DNA of 64,000 nucleotides from Bacteroidota bacterium (GCA_027484685.1 JAIXSO010000007.1:23444-87443); one strand, 5' to 3'; positions 27,090 through 37,743 are shown, counted from the stretch's first letter. Made by a program: numbers and translations. The notes: generated from the letters alone by a model not told the origin.

Positions 27090-27557
27090 TTATTCTGCAG
27101 AAGGGGTAGTTTCTGTTGTAACTGTATCTTCCTTTTTAGTTCTTCCACGTCTAGTTTTCTTAGCAGTAGATTTAGCAGCTTTCATTGATAACATAGCCTC
27201 ATTGAAATCAACTAATTCAATAATTGCCATTTCAGCATTGTCACCTTGACGATTCATTAATTTTAAAATTCGTAAGTATCCACCTGGTCTGTCAGCGATC
27301 TTAGCAGCAACTGGTCCAAATAATTCCTTTACAGCTTCAGCTTGTTTCAAGTATGAAAATACTGTTCTACGGCTATGAGTAGAGTCATTTTTAGATTTAG
27401 TTATTAAAGGCTCAGCATATAATCTTAATGCTTTAGCTTTAGCTAAAGTTGTAGTAATTCTTTTATGCAAAATCAATGATGAAGCCATATTAGCCAACAT
27501 TGCTTTTCTGTGAGGTGCAGTTCTACCTAAATGATTAAGTTTGTTTCCGTGTCTCAT
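27090..27557 (-). CDS. rplQ: 50S ribosomal protein L17
   Basis: A 155-residue L17, opening [20 protein letters not shown] and containing GGYLRILKL. It binds 23S rRNA near the exit-tunnel rim. A tail of about 35 residues, rich in Lys, Thr and Glu, exceeds the 116-127 residue bacterial core and is common in Bacteroidota. It is the last gene of the super-operon, 30 bp after rpoA. Confidence 0.97.
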   Translation of the reverse strand: MRHGNKLNHLGRTAPHRKAMLANMASSLILHKRITTTLAKAKALRLYAEPLITKSKNDSTHSRRTVFSYLKQAEAVKELFGPVAAKIADRPGGYLRILKLMNRQGDNAEMAIIELVDFNEAMLSMKAAKSTAKKTRRGRTKKEDTVTTETTPSAE

Positions 27558-27587
27558 TTTTTTAATATTTATATCGTATCCCTACGA

Positions 27588-28580
27588 TTAGTCTTCGTTT
27601 AATTTAAATTTTGCTACGTCCATTCCAAAGGTTAAACCTTTATCACGAACTAATTCTTCTAATTCAGATAATGATTTCTTACCGAAATTTCTAAATTTCA
27701 ATAAATCAGCAATATCAAAACTAACTAATTCAGAAAGTGATTTAATATCAGCAGCTTTTAAACAATTATAAGCACGAACTGACAAATCTAAATCAGATAA
27801 TGGCGTTTTTAAAATCTTTCTGATATGTAAAAGATTTTCATCAACCTCTTGAGGAACTTCTTTAACTTGTGTGTCTAAAGTAATTAACTCATCACTGAAT
27901 AACATAAAGTGTTGAATTAATATTTTTGCTGCTTCTTTCAAAGCTTCCTCTGGATGAATTGAACCATCAGTACTGATTTCAATATTTAATTTTTCGTAAT
28001 CAGTTTTTTGTTCAACACGATAATCTTCTACAGAAAATTTTACATTTATAATAGGAGTAAAAATTGCATCAATAGGTATCACACCTACTACTGAATCTTT
28101 ATTTCTATTTTCATCAGCAGGTAAATATCCACGACCTTTTTCTACAACTAATTCAATTTCTAAATGAACAAAACTTTCCATGTTACAAATTACCAACTCA
28201 GGGTTAAGTATCTTGTAAGCATTGGTATGCTTTGCTATATCACCAGCTGTAAATTGTTCTTGTCCTTTAATGTTAATGTAAATCTTTTCGTTATCTACAC
28301 CATCCATAGTACGTTTAAAACGAACTCGTTTTAAATTTAGAACTATTTCGGTAACATCTTCAATGACACCTTTTATCGTAGAAAATTCATGATCAACACC
28401 GGTAATTTTAACTGAAGTTATAGCGTAACCTTCAAGTGAAGACAATAAAATTCTTCTTAAAGAGTTACCAATAGTAACTCCGTATCCTTTTTCAAGAGGA
28501 CGGAATTCGAACTGACCAAAAAAGTCAGTATCTTTATGCATGATAACCTTGTCAGGCTTTTGAAAAGCAAGTATTGCCAT
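27588..28580 (-). CDS. rpoA: RNA polymerase alpha subunit
   Basis: A 330-residue alpha subunit. The assembly domain (about 1-230) has [26 protein letters not shown] linker leads to the C-terminal domain (about 250-325) with [16 protein letters not shown] and [13 protein letters not shown], which contacts regulators and UP elements. It lies between rpsD and rplQ, the standard alpha-operon order. Confidence 0.98.
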   Translation of the reverse strand: MAILAFQKPDKVIMHKDTDFFGQFEFRPLEKGYGVTIGNSLRRILLSSLEGYAITSVKITGVDHEFSTIKGVIEDVTEIVLNLKRVRFKRTMDGVDNEKIYINIKGQEQFTAGDIAKHTNAYKILNPELVICNMESFVHLEIELVVEKGRGYLPADENRNKDSVVGVIPIDAIFTPIINVKFSVEDYRVEQKTDYEKLNIEISTDGSIHPEEALKEAAKILIQHFMLFSDELITLDTQVKEVPQEVDENLLHIRKILKTPLSDLDLSVRAYNCLKAADIKSLSELVSFDIADLLKFRNFGKKSLSELEELVRDKGLTFGMDVAKFKLNED

Positions 28581-28604
28581 TTATAATATTCTTTTTTTAA
28601 TTTA

Positions 28605-29216
28605 CTATTTAGAGTATAACTCTACAATTAATTGTTCTTTGATATTTTCTGGAACTTGATCACGCTCAGGTAAAGCTAAAAAAGTACCTGACATCGAAGC
28701 ATTATCCCATGATAACCAATTGAAGCGCTTTGCGTTTGAATTAGCTAAACTTGAAGAAATAACTTCAACAGATTTAGATTTTTCTCTAACTGCAACTACA
28801 TCACCTGGTTTTAAAGTATAAGAGGAAATATTAACAACTTTACCATTCACAGTAACGTGTCTGTGACCAACAATTTGACGAGCAGCAGCTCTAGTTGGAG
28901 CAATCCCTAAACGGTAAACTGTATTATCTAAACGTGCTTCTAAAAACTTAATCAAATTCTCACCTGTAACACCTTTACGTCTTACAGCTTCCTCAAATAT
29001 TTTGTAGAACTGACGCTCTAAAACACCATAAGTATATTTTACTTTTTGTTTTTCGCCCAACTGAATAGCATATTCAGTTTGTTTAGTTCTTCGTCTAGCA
29101 TTACCGTGCTGTCCAGGAGGCACAGTACTACGTTTTTCGTAATATTTATCGCTTCCAAAAATCGGATCTTTAAAGCGTCTTGCTATTTTGGTTTTTGGAC
29201 CTATATATCTTGCCAT
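28605..29216 (-). CDS. rpsD: 30S ribosomal protein S4
   Basis: A 203-residue primary 16S-binding protein. The N-terminal domain lacks any zinc-ligand Cys. The S4 RNA-binding domain (about 94-155) has [30 protein letters not shown]. In many bacteria S4 represses its own alpha operon. It is 21 bp from rpsK and 24 bp from rpoA. Confidence 0.97.
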   Translation of the reverse strand: MARYIGPKTKIARRFKDPIFGSDKYYEKRSTVPPGQHGNARRRTKQTEYAIQLGEKQKVKYTYGVLERQFYKIFEEAVRRKGVTGENLIKFLEARLDNTVYRLGIAPTRAAARQIVGHRHVTVNGKVVNISSYTLKPGDVVAVREKSKSVEVISSSLANSNAKRFNWLSWDNASMSGTFLALPERDQVPENIKEQLIVELYSK

Positions 29217-29237
29217 TTTGTATTCTTATTTAAATGA

Positions 29238-29630
29238 TTATACTCTTCTGCTTTTTGGAGGACGACAACCGTTGTGAGGTAATGGTGTAATATCTTTAAT
29301 AGATAGAACCTCTAAACCGCTAGCTTGCAAAGTACGGATCGCACTTTCTCTTCCACTTCCAGGTCCTTTAACAAAAACATCAATTTTTTTCATACCAGCA
29401 TCTACAGCAACTTTAGCACATTCTGAAGCAGCAGTTTGAGCAGCATATGGAGTATTTTTCTTTGAACCTCTAAATCCCATTTTACCGGCAGAACCCCATG
29501 ACACAACTTGACCAGTTGCATTGGTAATAGAGATAATTATATTATTAAAAGAAGCTTTAATATGAGCTTGACCATGTGTGTCAATCACAACAACTCTTTT
29601 TTTACTAACTTTTTTATTATTTGTAGCCAT
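29238..29630 (-). CDS. rpsK: 30S ribosomal protein S11
   Basis: A 130-residue platform protein that contacts the E-site mRNA path. Conserved segments include [33 protein letters not shown] and [18 protein letters not shown]. It sits 21 bp after rpsM. Confidence 0.97.
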   Translation of the reverse strand: MATNNKKVSKKRVVVIDTHGQAHIKASFNNIIISITNATGQVVSWGSAGKMGFRGSKKNTPYAAQTAASECAKVAVDAGMKKIDVFVKGPGSGRESAIRTLQASGLEVLSIKDITPLPHNGCRPPKSRRV

Positions 29631-29651
29631 TATTTCTTTTTATGCTATTTA

Positions 29652-30029
29652 TTATTTAGTAACTTTCTTTTTACCTGCTACTGTTTTACGTTTGCCTTTT
29701 CTAGTACGTGAATTGGTTTTAGTTCTTTGTCCACGAACTGGTAAACCTTTACGATGACGAAGACCACGATAACAACCAATATCTAACAAACGTTTAATAT
29801 TTAATTGTTTTTCTGATCTTAATTCACCCTCAACTGTAATAAAATCAGTAATGTGTTTACGAATTGCACTCAATTCATCATCACTCCACTCACTTACTTT
29901 TTTATTAACGTCAATATTATTAGAATTTAATATTAACGTAGCAGTTGAACGTCCAATTCCGTAAATATAGGTTAAACCTATTTCACCTCTTTTATTTTTT
30001 GGTAAATCTATACCTGATATACGAGCCAT
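29652..30029 (-). CDS. rpsM: 30S ribosomal protein S13
   Basis: A 125-residue head protein that bridges to the 50S subunit and to P-site tRNA. It opens [23 protein letters not shown] and ends in a very basic tail after [14 protein letters not shown]. It starts 9 bp after rpmJ. Confidence 0.97.
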   Translation of the reverse strand: MARISGIDLPKNKRGEIGLTYIYGIGRSTATLILNSNNIDVNKKVSEWSDDELSAIRKHITDFITVEGELRSEKQLNIKRLLDIGCYRGLRHRKGLPVRGQRTKTNSRTRKGKRKTVAGKKKVTK

Positions 30030-30038
30030 ATTATATTA

Positions 30039-30155
30039 TTATCCTTGACGTTGTTTAAACTTTGGGTTCTTTTTGTTAATTACGTAAACTCTACCTTTAC
30101 GTTTTACAATTACACAATCCTCGCTGCGTTTCTTTACAGAAGCTCTTACTTTCAT
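30039..30155 (-). CDS. rpmJ: 50S ribosomal protein L36, zinc-free form
   Basis: A 38-residue protein read directly from the sequence, opening [14 protein letters not shown] and ending [12 protein letters not shown]. The zinc ligands of the usual form (C-x2-C, C and H) are reduced to a single Cys14, so it should not bind zinc. It lies between infA (17 bp) and rpsM (9 bp), the normal place. Confidence 0.95.
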   Translation of the reverse strand: MKVRASVKKRSEDCVIVKRKGRVYVINKKNPKFKQRQG

Positions 30156-30172
30156 TTCTTCTATTTATTTTT

Positions 30173-30391
30173 TTATTTGTATCTATAAATAATTCTTCCT
30201 TTTGTCAAATCGTATGGACTCATCTCACATGCAATTTTATCACCAGGTAAAATTTTAATGTAATGCATTCTCATTTTGCCCGAAATATGTGCAATGATTT
30301 GATGTCCATTTTCTAACTGAACACGAAACATTGCATTACTTAAAGCTTCAACAATAATACCGTCTTGTTTTATAACTGATTGTTTTGACAT
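30173..30391 (-). CDS. infA: translation initiation factor IF-1
   Basis: A 72-residue S1/OB-fold protein with [28 protein letters not shown] and [11 protein letters not shown]. It binds the 30S A site with IF-2 and IF-3 during initiation. The gene for methionine aminopeptidase, often found between secY and infA, is absent here. A promoter-like pair of elements lies just upstream. Confidence 0.98.
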   Translation of the reverse strand: MSKQSVIKQDGIIVEALSNAMFRVQLENGHQIIAHISGKMRMHYIKILPGDKIACEMSPYDLTKGRIIYRYK

Positions 30392-30406
30392 TTTTTATTG
30401 GGGCTG

Positions 30407-30436
30407 CGAAAATAATATTTTATTTGAAATTATCAA
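30407..30436 (-). promoter_or_regulatory. probable internal promoter before infA
   Basis: On the minus strand TTG (30434-30436) and TATTTTCG (30407-30414) are exactly 19 bp apart. The start region reads GCAGCCCC, as in the rpsL promoter. The -7 element has C for T before the last G, so this is a weaker match than the others. Confidence 0.5.
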
Positions 30437-30443
30437 CAACTAA

Positions 30444-31787
30444 TTAAGCTGCTGTATTACTTCCACTTCTTCCTTTAATTTTACCACTTTTCATTAATCC
30501 ATCATATTGACGCATTAATAAATGACTTTCTATTTGTTGTAAAGTATCTAATACTACTCCTACCAAAATTAGTAACGAAGTTCCTCCATAGAATTGAGCA
30601 AATTGACTGTTAATATTAAAAGCCCCTGCAAACGATGGTAATACTGCAACAAAAGCTAAAAATATTGCTCCAGGTAAAGTAATTCTACTCATAACATTAT
30701 CAATGAAATCAGCAGTAGATTTGCCAGGTTTTACACCTGGTATAAAACCATTATTCTTTTTCATATCATCCGAAATTTGATTTGCATTAACAGAAATTGC
30801 AGTGTAGAAATACGTAAATAATACGATTAACAAACCAAAAGTCATATTATAAGCAAATGATAACGGATTTGCAAAAGATGAAAGGAAGCTATTTGCCTCA
30901 ACATTTGAAACAAACTGAGTAATATAGCCAGGAATAAACATTAACGCTTGGGCGAAGATTATTGGCATAACACCTGCTGCATTTATTTTCAAAGGAATAT
31001 ATTGTCTAACACCACCAAACTGTCTATTTCCAACTATACGTTTAGCATATTGTACAGGAATTCTTCTTGTACCTTGAACTAATAATATAGTTATCATAAT
31101 TACAGCAAATAAAGCAGCTAACTCTATCACGAAAATAACTAATCCACCACCACCAGTTGACAATTTAAAGTTAAATTCATCCCAAAAAGATATTGGTAAA
31201 CGAGCAATAATACCAATCATAATGATTAGAGAAATACCATTTCCAATACCTTTATCAGTAATTCTTTCACCCAACCACATTACAAACATTGTACTTGCGG
31301 TTAAAATAATCATAGAACTAAAAGTAAACATGAAATCTGACACAACATCCGGAGAAATTATTGCTGTAGGGTTAGTATTCTTAAGGTTTATAATAAAACC
31401 ATAAGATTGAACAACAGTAATTGCAATAGTTAAGTAGCGAGTAATTTGATTTATTTTTCTTCTACCATCTTCACCCTCTTTTTGCATACGTTGGAAAGAA
31501 GGCAAGGCTAGAGATAATAACTGAACTACAATTGAAGCACTAATGTAAGGCATAATACCTAAAGCAAAAATTGATGCTCTACCAAAAGCTCCACCTGCAA
31601 ACATATTAATGATACCAAATAAACCACCATCTGCTTGCTTTGTATCTAACGAATTAGGATCAATGCCAGGTAAAGTTACGTAGCTACCAATTCGATAAAC
31701 AAGTAATAACCAAAAAGTGATTTGAAGTTTATACCTTAAATCATCAATTTTCCAAATGTTTTTTAATGTATCAAGTAATTTTTTCAT
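30444..31787 (-). CDS. secY: preprotein translocase subunit SecY
   Basis: A 447-residue, ten-helix channel protein of the Sec translocon. Conserved parts include the plug-region FAGGAFGRASIFALGIMPYI and the cytoplasmic loops RRIPVQYAKRIVG and NGFIPGVKPGKST. It passes unfolded proteins to the periplasm with SecE, SecG and SecA. It sits in the spc operon, 3 bp after rplO. Confidence 0.98.
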   Translation of the reverse strand: MKKLLDTLKNIWKIDDLRYKLQITFWLLLVYRIGSYVTLPGIDPNSLDTKQADGGLFGIINMFAGGAFGRASIFALGIMPYISASIVVQLLSLALPSFQRMQKEGEDGRRKINQITRYLTIAITVVQSYGFIINLKNTNPTAIISPDVVSDFMFTFSSMIILTASTMFVMWLGERITDKGIGNGISLIIMIGIIARLPISFWDEFNFKLSTGGGGLVIFVIELAALFAVIMITILLVQGTRRIPVQYAKRIVGNRQFGGVRQYIPLKINAAGVMPIIFAQALMFIPGYITQFVSNVEANSFLSSFANPLSFAYNMTFGLLIVLFTYFYTAISVNANQISDDMKKNNGFIPGVKPGKSTADFIDNVMSRITLPGAIFLAFVAVLPSFAGAFNINSQFAQFYGGTSLLILVGVVLDTLQQIESHLLMRQYDGLMKSGKIKGRSGSNTAA

Positions 31788-31790
31788 GTG

Positions 31791-32240
31791 TTAGATTTTA
31801 GCTATTGAACCCCCAACTGCTTCTATAGCCTTTTGAGCAGACGCTGAAAAAGCGTGAGCTTTTACTTCTACTGCTATGCTAATTTCTCCTCTACCTAATA
31901 TTTTTACTAAGTCGTTTTTGCTTACAACACCATTTGCAACCAAAACATCAAAATCAATTGATTTTAAGTTTTTTTCTGAAGCTAAGATTTGTAATCTATC
32001 AAGGTTGATTCCTACGTACTCAACTCTGTTTAAACTTTTAAATCCTATTTTAGGTAAACGTCTATATAAAGGCATTTGACCTCCTTCAAAACCACGTTTA
32101 GTGCTAGTACCACTTCTAGAACCAGCACCCTTATGACCACGTGCAGCAGTTCCACCTTTTCCACTACCTTCACCTCTACCTACTCTTTTACCTTCTTTAT
32201 GAACTGAACCAGCTGCTGGTTTTAAGTTATGTAAATTCAT
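31791..32240 (-). CDS. rplO: 50S ribosomal protein L15
   Basis: A 149-residue protein opening [20 protein letters not shown] with the Gly-rich basic stretch [20 protein letters not shown] that threads into 23S rRNA. It is followed 3 bp later by secY. Confidence 0.97.
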   Translation of the reverse strand: MNLHNLKPAAGSVHKEGKRVGRGEGSGKGGTAARGHKGAGSRSGTSTKRGFEGGQMPLYRRLPKIGFKSLNRVEYVGINLDRLQILASEKNLKSIDFDVLVANGVVSKNDLVKILGRGEISIAVEVKAHAFSASAQKAIEAVGGSIAKI

Positions 32241-32252
32241 CGATTAATTTTT

Positions 32253-32432
32253 TTAAATGTTTTCAACTTTTAATAAATGAGCAACTTTATTGATCATACC
32301 TAATACAGCAGGTGTTCCTTCAACCTCGCGAGATTGATTTAATTTAGAAAAACCTAAAGCTTTAATAGTACGTTTTTGACCCTCAGGTCTATCAATGATG
32401 CTTTTTACGTATGTTATTTTTACTTTAGCCAT
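32253..32432 (-). CDS. rpmD: 50S ribosomal protein L30
   Basis: A 59-residue protein read directly from the sequence. It opens [20 protein letters not shown] and contains [12 protein letters not shown]. It overlaps the end of rpsE by 8 bp and precedes rplO by 12 bp. Confidence 0.96.
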   Translation of the reverse strand: MAKVKITYVKSIIDRPEGQKRTIKALGFSKLNQSREVEGTPAVLGMINKVAHLLKVENI

Positions 32433-32961
32433 TGTTCACTTCTCCTCCATTAAAAACTTTTTTCATTGAAATACCACGAGTATTAGCTATAGTAAACGCA
32501 TCACGCATATTTAATAATGCATCAACAGTAGCTTTTACCACGTTGTGAGGGTTAGATGAACCTTTTGATTTTGCTAACACATCAGTTACACCAGCACTTT
32601 CTAAAACAGCACGCATAGCACCACCAGCAATTACACCAGTTCCATGAGCAGCAGGTTTTAAAAATACTCTACCTCCACCATATTTTCCAGTTTGTTCGTG
32701 AGGAATAGTACCTTTTAAAACTGGAACTTTCATTAAATTCTTTTTTGCGTCTTCTACACCTTTGCTGATAGAATCAGTTACCTCATTAGCTTTACCTAAA
32801 CCGTAACCAATAACACCATTTCCATCTCCAACTACAACTAAAGCTGAAAAGCTAAAAGTACGTCCACCTTTTGTAACTTTTGCTACACGGTTTATTGCAA
32901 CTACTCTTTCTTTAAGCTCTATGTCGCTTGATTTTACTCTTTTTATATTTTCTGTAGACAT
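32425..32961 (-). CDS. rpsE: 30S ribosomal protein S5
   Basis: A 178-residue protein of the decoding-accuracy and mRNA-entry region. It has [21 protein letters not shown], then [15 protein letters not shown] and [17 protein letters not shown]. It starts 53 bp after rplR, one of the longer gaps in the spc part, but no clear promoter is visible there. Confidence 0.97.
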   Translation of the reverse strand: MSTENIKRVKSSDIELKERVVAINRVAKVTKGGRTFSFSALVVVGDGNGVIGYGLGKANEVTDSISKGVEDAKKNLMKVPVLKGTIPHEQTGKYGGGRVFLKPAAHGTGVIAGGAMRAVLESAGVTDVLAKSKGSSNPHNVVKATVDALLNMRDAFTIANTRGISMKKVFNGGEVNNG

Positions 32962-33014
32962 AATATTTATTGTTTTACTTTATGCTGATAACAACATAAA
33001 ATGATAAAAGCAAT

Positions 33015-33362
33015 TTAAAACTTTAAACCTCCTTCGCGTGCACCATCAGCTAAACTTTTGATTCTTCCATGGTATAAATAACCATTTCTATCAAAAACAA
33101 CTTCGGTAATGCCAGATGATATTGCTTTTTGTGCTATTTCTTTACCAACTCTAATTGATAACTCAACTTTACAAACTTTCTCAGTAATTGAGCGTGATGA
33201 AGAAGACACTAAAGTCTTTCCTGCCACATCGTCAATAATTTGAGCATATATAGCTTTGTTGCTACGGAATACAGATAAACGTGGTTTAACAGGAGTACCT
33301 TTAATACGACCACGAATTCCTCTTTTTATTCTAGATCTGCGTAATTCTTTTTTGGTTGCCAT
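33015..33362 (-). CDS. rplR: 50S ribosomal protein L18
   Basis: A 115-residue 5S rRNA-binding protein with the basic N-terminus [24 protein letters not shown] (partly quoted here as [18 protein letters not shown]) and the ending [10 protein letters not shown]. It lies 8 bp after rplF. Confidence 0.96.
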   Translation of the reverse strand: MATKKELRRSRIKRGIRGRIKGTPVKPRLSVFRSNKAIYAQIIDDVAGKTLVSSSSRSITEKVCKVELSIRVGKEIAQKAISSGITEVVFDRNGYLYHGRIKSLADGAREGGLKF

Positions 33363-33370
33363 AACTTTTA

Positions 33371-33925
33371 TTATTTAGATGCTGTTTTACCCGCTTTTCT
33401 TCTTAGAACTTCACCAACGAACTTGATACCTTTACCTTTGTAAGGCTCAGGAGTACGTAATGAACGAATTTTTGCAGCTACTTGACCAATCAATTGTTTA
33501 TCGGCACTTTCTAAGGTAATGATTGGGTTTTTACCTTTTTCAGTTTCAGTTTTCACAGTAATTTCTTTTGGTACTTCAAAATAAATATGATGCGAGAAAC
33601 CTAATATTAAATCAAGAATGTTTCCTTCATTAGTTGCTTTGTAACCAACACCTACTAATTCTTGTTTTTTGGTGTAACCTTGGGTAACACCTACAATCAT
33701 ATTATTTATTAATGATCTGTAAAGACCATGTAAAGCTCTATGTCTTTTATGGTCAGTTGGTCTTGTAACCAAAATCTCACCTTCATTTAAAGTAATTGTA
33801 ATATCTGCATCAACTTGTTGATGTAATTCGCCTTTAGGACCTTTAACGGTTACTAAATTGCTGTTGCTAATTTTAAAATCAACACCAGCTGGTAATTTTA
33901 TTGGGGCTTTTCCTATACGTGACAT
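33371..33925 (-). CDS. rplF: 50S ribosomal protein L6
   Basis: A 184-residue protein with two related beta domains, near the sarcin-ricin loop. It opens [15 protein letters not shown] and has [14 protein letters not shown] and [22 protein letters not shown]. It starts 19 bp after rpsH. Confidence 0.97.
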   Translation of the reverse strand: MSRIGKAPIKLPAGVDFKISNSNLVTVKGPKGELHQQVDADITITLNEGEILVTRPTDHKRHRALHGLYRSLINNMIVGVTQGYTKKQELVGVGYKATNEGNILDLILGFSHHIYFEVPKEITVKTETEKGKNPIITLESADKQLIGQVAAKIRSLRTPEPYKGKGIKFVGEVLRRKAGKTASK

Positions 33926-33944
33926 GAAATTATTCTCCTATTAA

Positions 33945-34343
33945 TTAATAAATGTAACATAAAACTTCGCCACCAACATTTAGTTTTCTAGCTTCTTTGT
34001 CTGTCATTACACCTTTTGATGTAGTTAAAACAGCAATACCTAAGCCATTGATAACTCTAGGCATATTTTCAATACCTGCATATCTTCTTAAACCAGGGCG
34101 ACTAACACGCTCTAATTTTTTAATTGCAGACGATTTTGTAATAGGATGATATTTTAAGGCAATTTTTATTGAACCTTGATGATTTGCTACGTCCTCAAAT
34201 TTGTAATTTAAGATATAACCTTTTTCAAAAAGAACTCTTGTAATTTCTTTTTTCAAGTTAGACGCAGGAATTTCTACGATGCGATGATTTGCTTTGATAG
34301 CATTACGCAACCTTGTTAAGTAATCTGATATTGGATCTGTCAT
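33945..34343 (-). CDS. rpsH: 30S ribosomal protein S8
   Basis: A 132-residue primary 16S-binding protein. It opens MTDPISDYLTRLRNA and ends in the RNA-binding stretch LGIAVLTTSKGVMTDKEARK followed by VGGEVLCYIY. In E. coli S8 represses the spc operon by binding its mRNA. Here the gene is preceded by an unusual 121-bp gap with a good promoter and a bulged hairpin, so separate control is likely. Confidence 0.97.
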   Translation of the reverse strand: MTDPISDYLTRLRNAIKANHRIVEIPASNLKKEITRVLFEKGYILNYKFEDVANHQGSIKIALKYHPITKSSAIKKLERVSRPGLRRYAGIENMPRVINGLGIAVLTTSKGVMTDKEARKLNVGGEVLCYIY

Positions 34344-34362
34344 TATGTTTTTTGTTGTACTT

Positions 34363-34394
34363 GTTAGCAGTAAGCCAAGGGCACTCTTACTAAC
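34363..34394 (-). promoter_or_regulatory. bulged hairpin in the rpsH leader (possible S8 autoregulation site)
   Basis: The lower stem is 5 bp (34363-34367 with 34390-34394). A 3-nt bulge (34368-34370) follows, then a 4-bp upper stem (34371-34374 with 34386-34389) with an 11-nt loop. It lies 19 bp upstream of the rpsH start, inside the leader made from the promoter at 34423. S8 recognises a bulged helix in 16S rRNA and in spc mRNA of E. coli; a similar role here is inference. Confidence 0.4.
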
Positions 34395-34422
34395 TAAGTT
34401 GATTATAATTTATAAAGGGGTG

Positions 34423-34453
34423 CAAATATAATTATTTATACTCCTTTAGCAAA
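34423..34453 (-). promoter_or_regulatory. internal promoter before rpsH
   Basis: On the minus strand TTTG (34450-34453), 19 bp and TATATTTG (34423-34430), with start region CACCCC. The 13-base word GGGGTGCAAATAT (plus strand) is shared with the upstream str promoter at 44361-44373. Confidence 0.75.
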
Positions 34454-34464
34454 TTTATTTTATA

Positions 34465-34734
34465 TTACCAAGAAGCCTTAGTAACACCAGGTATTTTACC
34501 CATAGAGGCTAATTCACGGAATTGATTACGACAAATACCGAAATCACTCATGTAACCTTTTGGTCTTCCTGTTAATTTACATCTGTTTTTTAAACGAACT
34601 GGAGAAGAGTTGCGAGGTAACTTTTGTAAACCTGCATAATCACCAGCTTCTTTAAGAGCTTTACGTTTTTCAGCGAACTGAGCGTTCAACTTTTCTCTTT
34701 TACGTTGACGAGCTTTTACTGATTCTTTAGCCAT
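34465..34734 (-). CDS. rpsN: 30S ribosomal protein S14, zinc-free form
   Basis: An 89-residue long-type S14 with [20 protein letters not shown] and [11 protein letters not shown]. The paired CxxC zinc motifs of the short form are absent. It lies 7 bp after rplE and is the last gene before the 121-bp gap. Confidence 0.97.
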   Translation of the reverse strand: MAKESVKARQRKREKLNAQFAEKRKALKEAGDYAGLQKLPRNSSPVRLKNRCKLTGRPKGYMSDFGICRNQFRELASMGKIPGVTKASW

Positions 34735-34741
34735 TTGTTAA

Positions 34742-35305
34742 TTATTTATTTTGATTTTTGAAAGGTAAACCAAATTCTTTCAATAATGAAAGACATTCTT
34801 CATCTGTTGAAGCGGTAGTTACAAAGGTAATATCCATACCATTGATTCTGCTCACTTTTTCGATTACAATTTCAGGGAAAATGATTTGCTCTGTAATACC
34901 CATTGTATAATTACCACGGCTATCAAAACCTTTTTCATTTAACCCAGCGAAATCTCTAACACGTGGTAAAGAAACCGAAATTAATCTATCTAAAAACTCA
35001 TACATTTTTACACCTCTTAAAGTTACGCGAGCTCCAATTGGAATATTTTTACGTAATTTAAAATTAGAAATATCTTTTTTAGATTTTGTACCAACAGCTT
35101 TTTGACCTGCAATAGCAGTCATTTCAAGTAAAGCTTGATCAACTATTTTTTTATCTGATACTGCAGCACCAACACCTTGGTTTAAACAAATTTTTACCAA
35201 TTTAGGTACTTGCATTACATTTTTATATCCAAACTTTTCTATCATGGCAGGTCTTACCTTGGCATCATAGTCTTGTTTTAATCTAGGAACGTATGTTGTT
35301 GTCAT
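34742..35305 (-). CDS. rplE: 50S ribosomal protein L5
   Basis: A 187-residue 5S rRNA- and P-site tRNA-contacting protein. It has [26 protein letters not shown] and [15 protein letters not shown]. It starts 4 bp after rplX. Confidence 0.97.
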   Translation of the reverse strand: MTTTYVPRLKQDYDAKVRPAMIEKFGYKNVMQVPKLVKICLNQGVGAAVSDKKIVDQALLEMTAIAGQKAVGTKSKKDISNFKLRKNIPIGARVTLRGVKMYEFLDRLISVSLPRVRDFAGLNEKGFDSRGNYTMGITEQIIFPEIVIEKVSRINGMDITFVTTASTDEECLSLLKEFGLPFKNQNK

Positions 35306-35309
35306 GTTC

Positions 35310-35648
35310 TTAATTAATTATATCTTGCGATTTTTTTGAAAATCTAACAGTTTTTCCTTCAGCATCTTTCTTACGACCGATTTTTGAAGCAACACCATTA
35401 TTATCTAACACAGCTAAATTACTTATACTGATAGGTGCTTCTTTTTTAATGATTCCACCTTGTTGATTTTGAGCATTAGGTTTAGTATGACGGCTAACTA
35501 CGTTAATACCTTCAACTATAGCTTTATTTTTTGCAGTAATGATTTCTAAAACCTTACCAGTTTTACCTTTATCATCACCAGCAATAACTTTTACGCGATC
35601 ATCTTTCTTGATACGTAACTTTATTTTGTTGTTTACGTTTTTTTCCAT
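35310..35648 (-). CDS. rplX: 50S ribosomal protein L24
   Basis: A 112-residue KOW-domain protein that starts 50S assembly. The KOW motif [20 protein letters not shown] is at about 14-33, and the later [18 protein letters not shown] is typical. It starts 2 bp after rplN. Confidence 0.97.
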   Translation of the reverse strand: MEKNVNNKIKLRIKKDDRVKVIAGDDKGKTGKVLEIITAKNKAIVEGINVVSRHTKPNAQNQQGGIIKKEAPISISNLAVLDNNGVASKIGRKKDAEGKTVRFSKKSQDIIN

Positions 35649-35650
35649 GA

Positions 35651-36019
35651 TTATAATACCTCCGGTGCTAATGAAACAATTTTCATGAATTGTTTTTCTC
35701 TTAACTCACGTGCAACTGGGCCAAATATACGAGTAGCACGAGGTTCATCTTGCGCATTTAACAATACACATGAATTATCGTCAAAACGAATGTAAGAACC
35801 ATCAGCTCTACGAACTTCTTTTTTAGTTCTAACAACAACAGCTTTAGAAACTGCACCTTTTTTAACTCCTCCTGAAGGTAAAGCTGACTTAACTGTAACT
35901 ACAATTTTATCGCCTACAGAAGCATATCTTCTACCAGTACCACCAAGAACTCGGATACATAATACCTCGCGAGCTCCACTATTATCGGCTACTTTTAGTC
36001 TTGATTCCTGTTGTATCAT
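35651..36019 (-). CDS. rplN: 50S ribosomal protein L14
   Basis: A 122-residue protein at the intersubunit face and the binding site of silencing factor RsfS. It opens [19 protein letters not shown] and has [20 protein letters not shown]. It starts 4 bp after rpsQ. Confidence 0.98.
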   Translation of the reverse strand: MIQQESRLKVADNSGAREVLCIRVLGGTGRRYASVGDKIVVTVKSALPSGGVKKGAVSKAVVVRTKKEVRRADGSYIRFDDNSCVLLNAQDEPRATRIFGPVARELREKQFMKIVSLAPEVL

Positions 36020-36023
36020 TTTA

Positions 36024-36293
36024 TTATTTAGCTTTTTCTACTATTTCTACTAATCTCCAACGTTTATCTTTACTTAATGGTCTAGTTTCCATTAATTTAA
36101 CGATATCGTTCATGCTACTTTCATTTTTCTCATCATGAGCTTTAAAAGTAGAAGTCATTTTTATGAATTTCCCGTATTTTGGGTGCATAACTTTACGTTC
36201 TACAGAAACAACAATTGTTTTTTGCATTTTGTTGCTTACTACTTTCCCAATAATAACCTTACGTGAATTTCTATTCTCTGCTGTTATTTCCAT
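36024..36293 (-). CDS. rpsQ: 30S ribosomal protein S17
   Basis: An 89-residue OB-fold primary assembly protein with [18 protein letters not shown] and the ending [20 protein letters not shown]. It starts 15 bp after rpmC. Confidence 0.97.
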   Translation of the reverse strand: MEITAENRNSRKVIIGKVVSNKMQKTIVVSVERKVMHPKYGKFIKMTSTFKAHDEKNESSMNDIVKLMETRPLSKDKRWRLVEIVEKAK

Positions 36294-36308
36294 TTTGTTA
36301 CAGTATAA

Positions 36309-36506
36309 TTAAGCAGTAGCTAACTGACGAGCTCTTTTTTCAGTAAGAATTCGTGCAATAGTTTTTTTGCTTTCGTTTATCAATCTAGGATTTTCGATAG
36401 GTGAAACTGCATTTTGTAAAGATAACTTTGATAAATTCAAACGCTCATCTTTTAAAGCAATATTCAATTCTTTTTCCGATAATTCTTTAATTTCTTTATT
36501 ATTCAT
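36309..36506 (-). CDS. rpmC: 50S ribosomal protein L29
   Basis: A 65-residue helical hairpin near the tunnel exit, opening MNNKEIKELSEKEL and ending KKTIARILTEKRARQLATA. It starts 2 bp after rplP. Confidence 0.95.
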   Translation of the reverse strand: MNNKEIKELSEKELNIALKDERLNLSKLSLQNAVSPIENPRLINESKKTIARILTEKRARQLATA

Positions 36507-36508
36507 AA

Positions 36509-36931
36509 CTAGTTTCCGTTATAATCTGGTTTAACAATAAATTTGGTGATTACAGGTAACTTTTGAGCAGCTAAGCGCATTGCTTCTCTAGCTGTTTCCA
36601 CTGGAACACCTTCTGCTTCAAATATAATTGTACCAGGCTTACAAACAGCTACCCAAAATTCAGGAGCTCCTTTACCTTTACCCATACGAACCTCTGCTGG
36701 TTTTCTAGTCATCGGTTTATCAGGGAAAACTCTAATCCAAACTTGACCTTCTCTTTTCATGAAGCGATTTAAAGCAACACGAGCAGCTTCAATTTGCTTA
36801 GAAGTTAAGAAGCAAGTATCAAGTGCTTTTAATCCAAACGAACCAAAGGCAACAGTAAAACCTCTAGAGGCGTTACCTTTTACTTTACCTTTTTGTTGTT
36901 TCCTAAATTTTGTTTTTTTGGGCTGTAACAT
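36509..36931 (-). CDS. rplP: 50S ribosomal protein L16
   Basis: A 140-residue A-site-region protein. It opens [19 protein letters not shown] and has the [19 protein letters not shown] segment and [17 protein letters not shown]. It starts 35 bp after rpsC. Confidence 0.97.
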   Translation of the reverse strand: MLQPKKTKFRKQQKGKVKGNASRGFTVAFGSFGLKALDTCFLTSKQIEAARVALNRFMKREGQVWIRVFPDKPMTRKPAEVRMGKGKGAPEFWVAVCKPGTIIFEAEGVPVETAREAMRLAAQKLPVITKFIVKPDYNGN

Positions 36932-36966
36932 TTTTACAGTTATTTAATATTATTGATAAAACTAAT

Positions 36967-37743
36967 TTATTTTTTTTCTCTTTTTGGCTTTCTATCGCCA
37001 CCTCTACCTGCACCACCACGACTGTCTCTTCTGTCATCTCTTCTATCACCTCTTCTGTCTGGGCGTTGGTTTTGGCCTTTTGTTTCAGCTACACCTTGGT
37101 TAGGAGATAAATCTCTCTTACCATAAACTTCGCCTTTGCAAATCCATACTTTGATACCAATTTTACCATACACAGTTAATGCTTCAGCAATTGTGTAATC
37201 AATATCAGAACGTAAAGTATGTAAAGGAGTTCTTCCTTCTTTGTACGATTCAGAACGAGCCATCTCTGCTCCACCTAAACGACCACTGATTGTAACTTTT
37301 ATACCATCAGCACCCATTTTCATGGTGTTAGAAATAGCACCTTTCAATGCTCTTTTGTATGAAACACGAGCTTCAATTTGGCTAGCAATTTGTTCACCAA
37401 CTAAAACCGCATCTAACTCAGGACGCTTAATTTCAAATATATTAATTGCAACGTCTTTTTTGGTTAATTTTTTGATTTCTTCCTTGATTTTATCAACCTC
37501 GGTTCCACCTTTTCCAATTATAATTCCTGGACGTGAGGTGTGAATAGTAATGATGATACGTTTAATTGTACGCTCAATAACTATTTTAGACATACCTGCT
37601 TTTACTATACGAGCACGTAAGTATTTTCTAATTTTCTCATCCTCAATTAATTTTTCGGCAAAATTTTTACCACCAAACCAATTGCTTTCCCAGCCTCTGA
37701 TTATGCCTAAACGTAATGCTATCGGATTTACCTTTTGTCCCAT
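36967..37743 (-). CDS. rpsC: 30S ribosomal protein S3 with Arg/Gly/Asp-rich tail
   Basis: A 258-residue mRNA-entry and helicase-site protein. It opens [20 protein letters not shown] and has a KH domain with [16 protein letters not shown]. After about residue 222 it has a 35-residue tail built of RR-G-D and RGG repeats ending KPKREKK, beyond the 210-235 residue core of most bacteria. It overlaps the rplV stop by one base (TAATG), which suggests translational coupling. Confidence 0.96.
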   Translation of the reverse strand: MGQKVNPIALRLGIIRGWESNWFGGKNFAEKLIEDEKIRKYLRARIVKAGMSKIVIERTIKRIIITIHTSRPGIIIGKGGTEVDKIKEEIKKLTKKDVAINIFEIKRPELDAVLVGEQIASQIEARVSYKRALKGAISNTMKMGADGIKVTISGRLGGAEMARSESYKEGRTPLHTLRSDIDYTIAEALTVYGKIGIKVWICKGEVYGKRDLSPNQGVAETKGQNQRPDRRGDRRDDRRDSRGGAGRGGDRKPKREKK

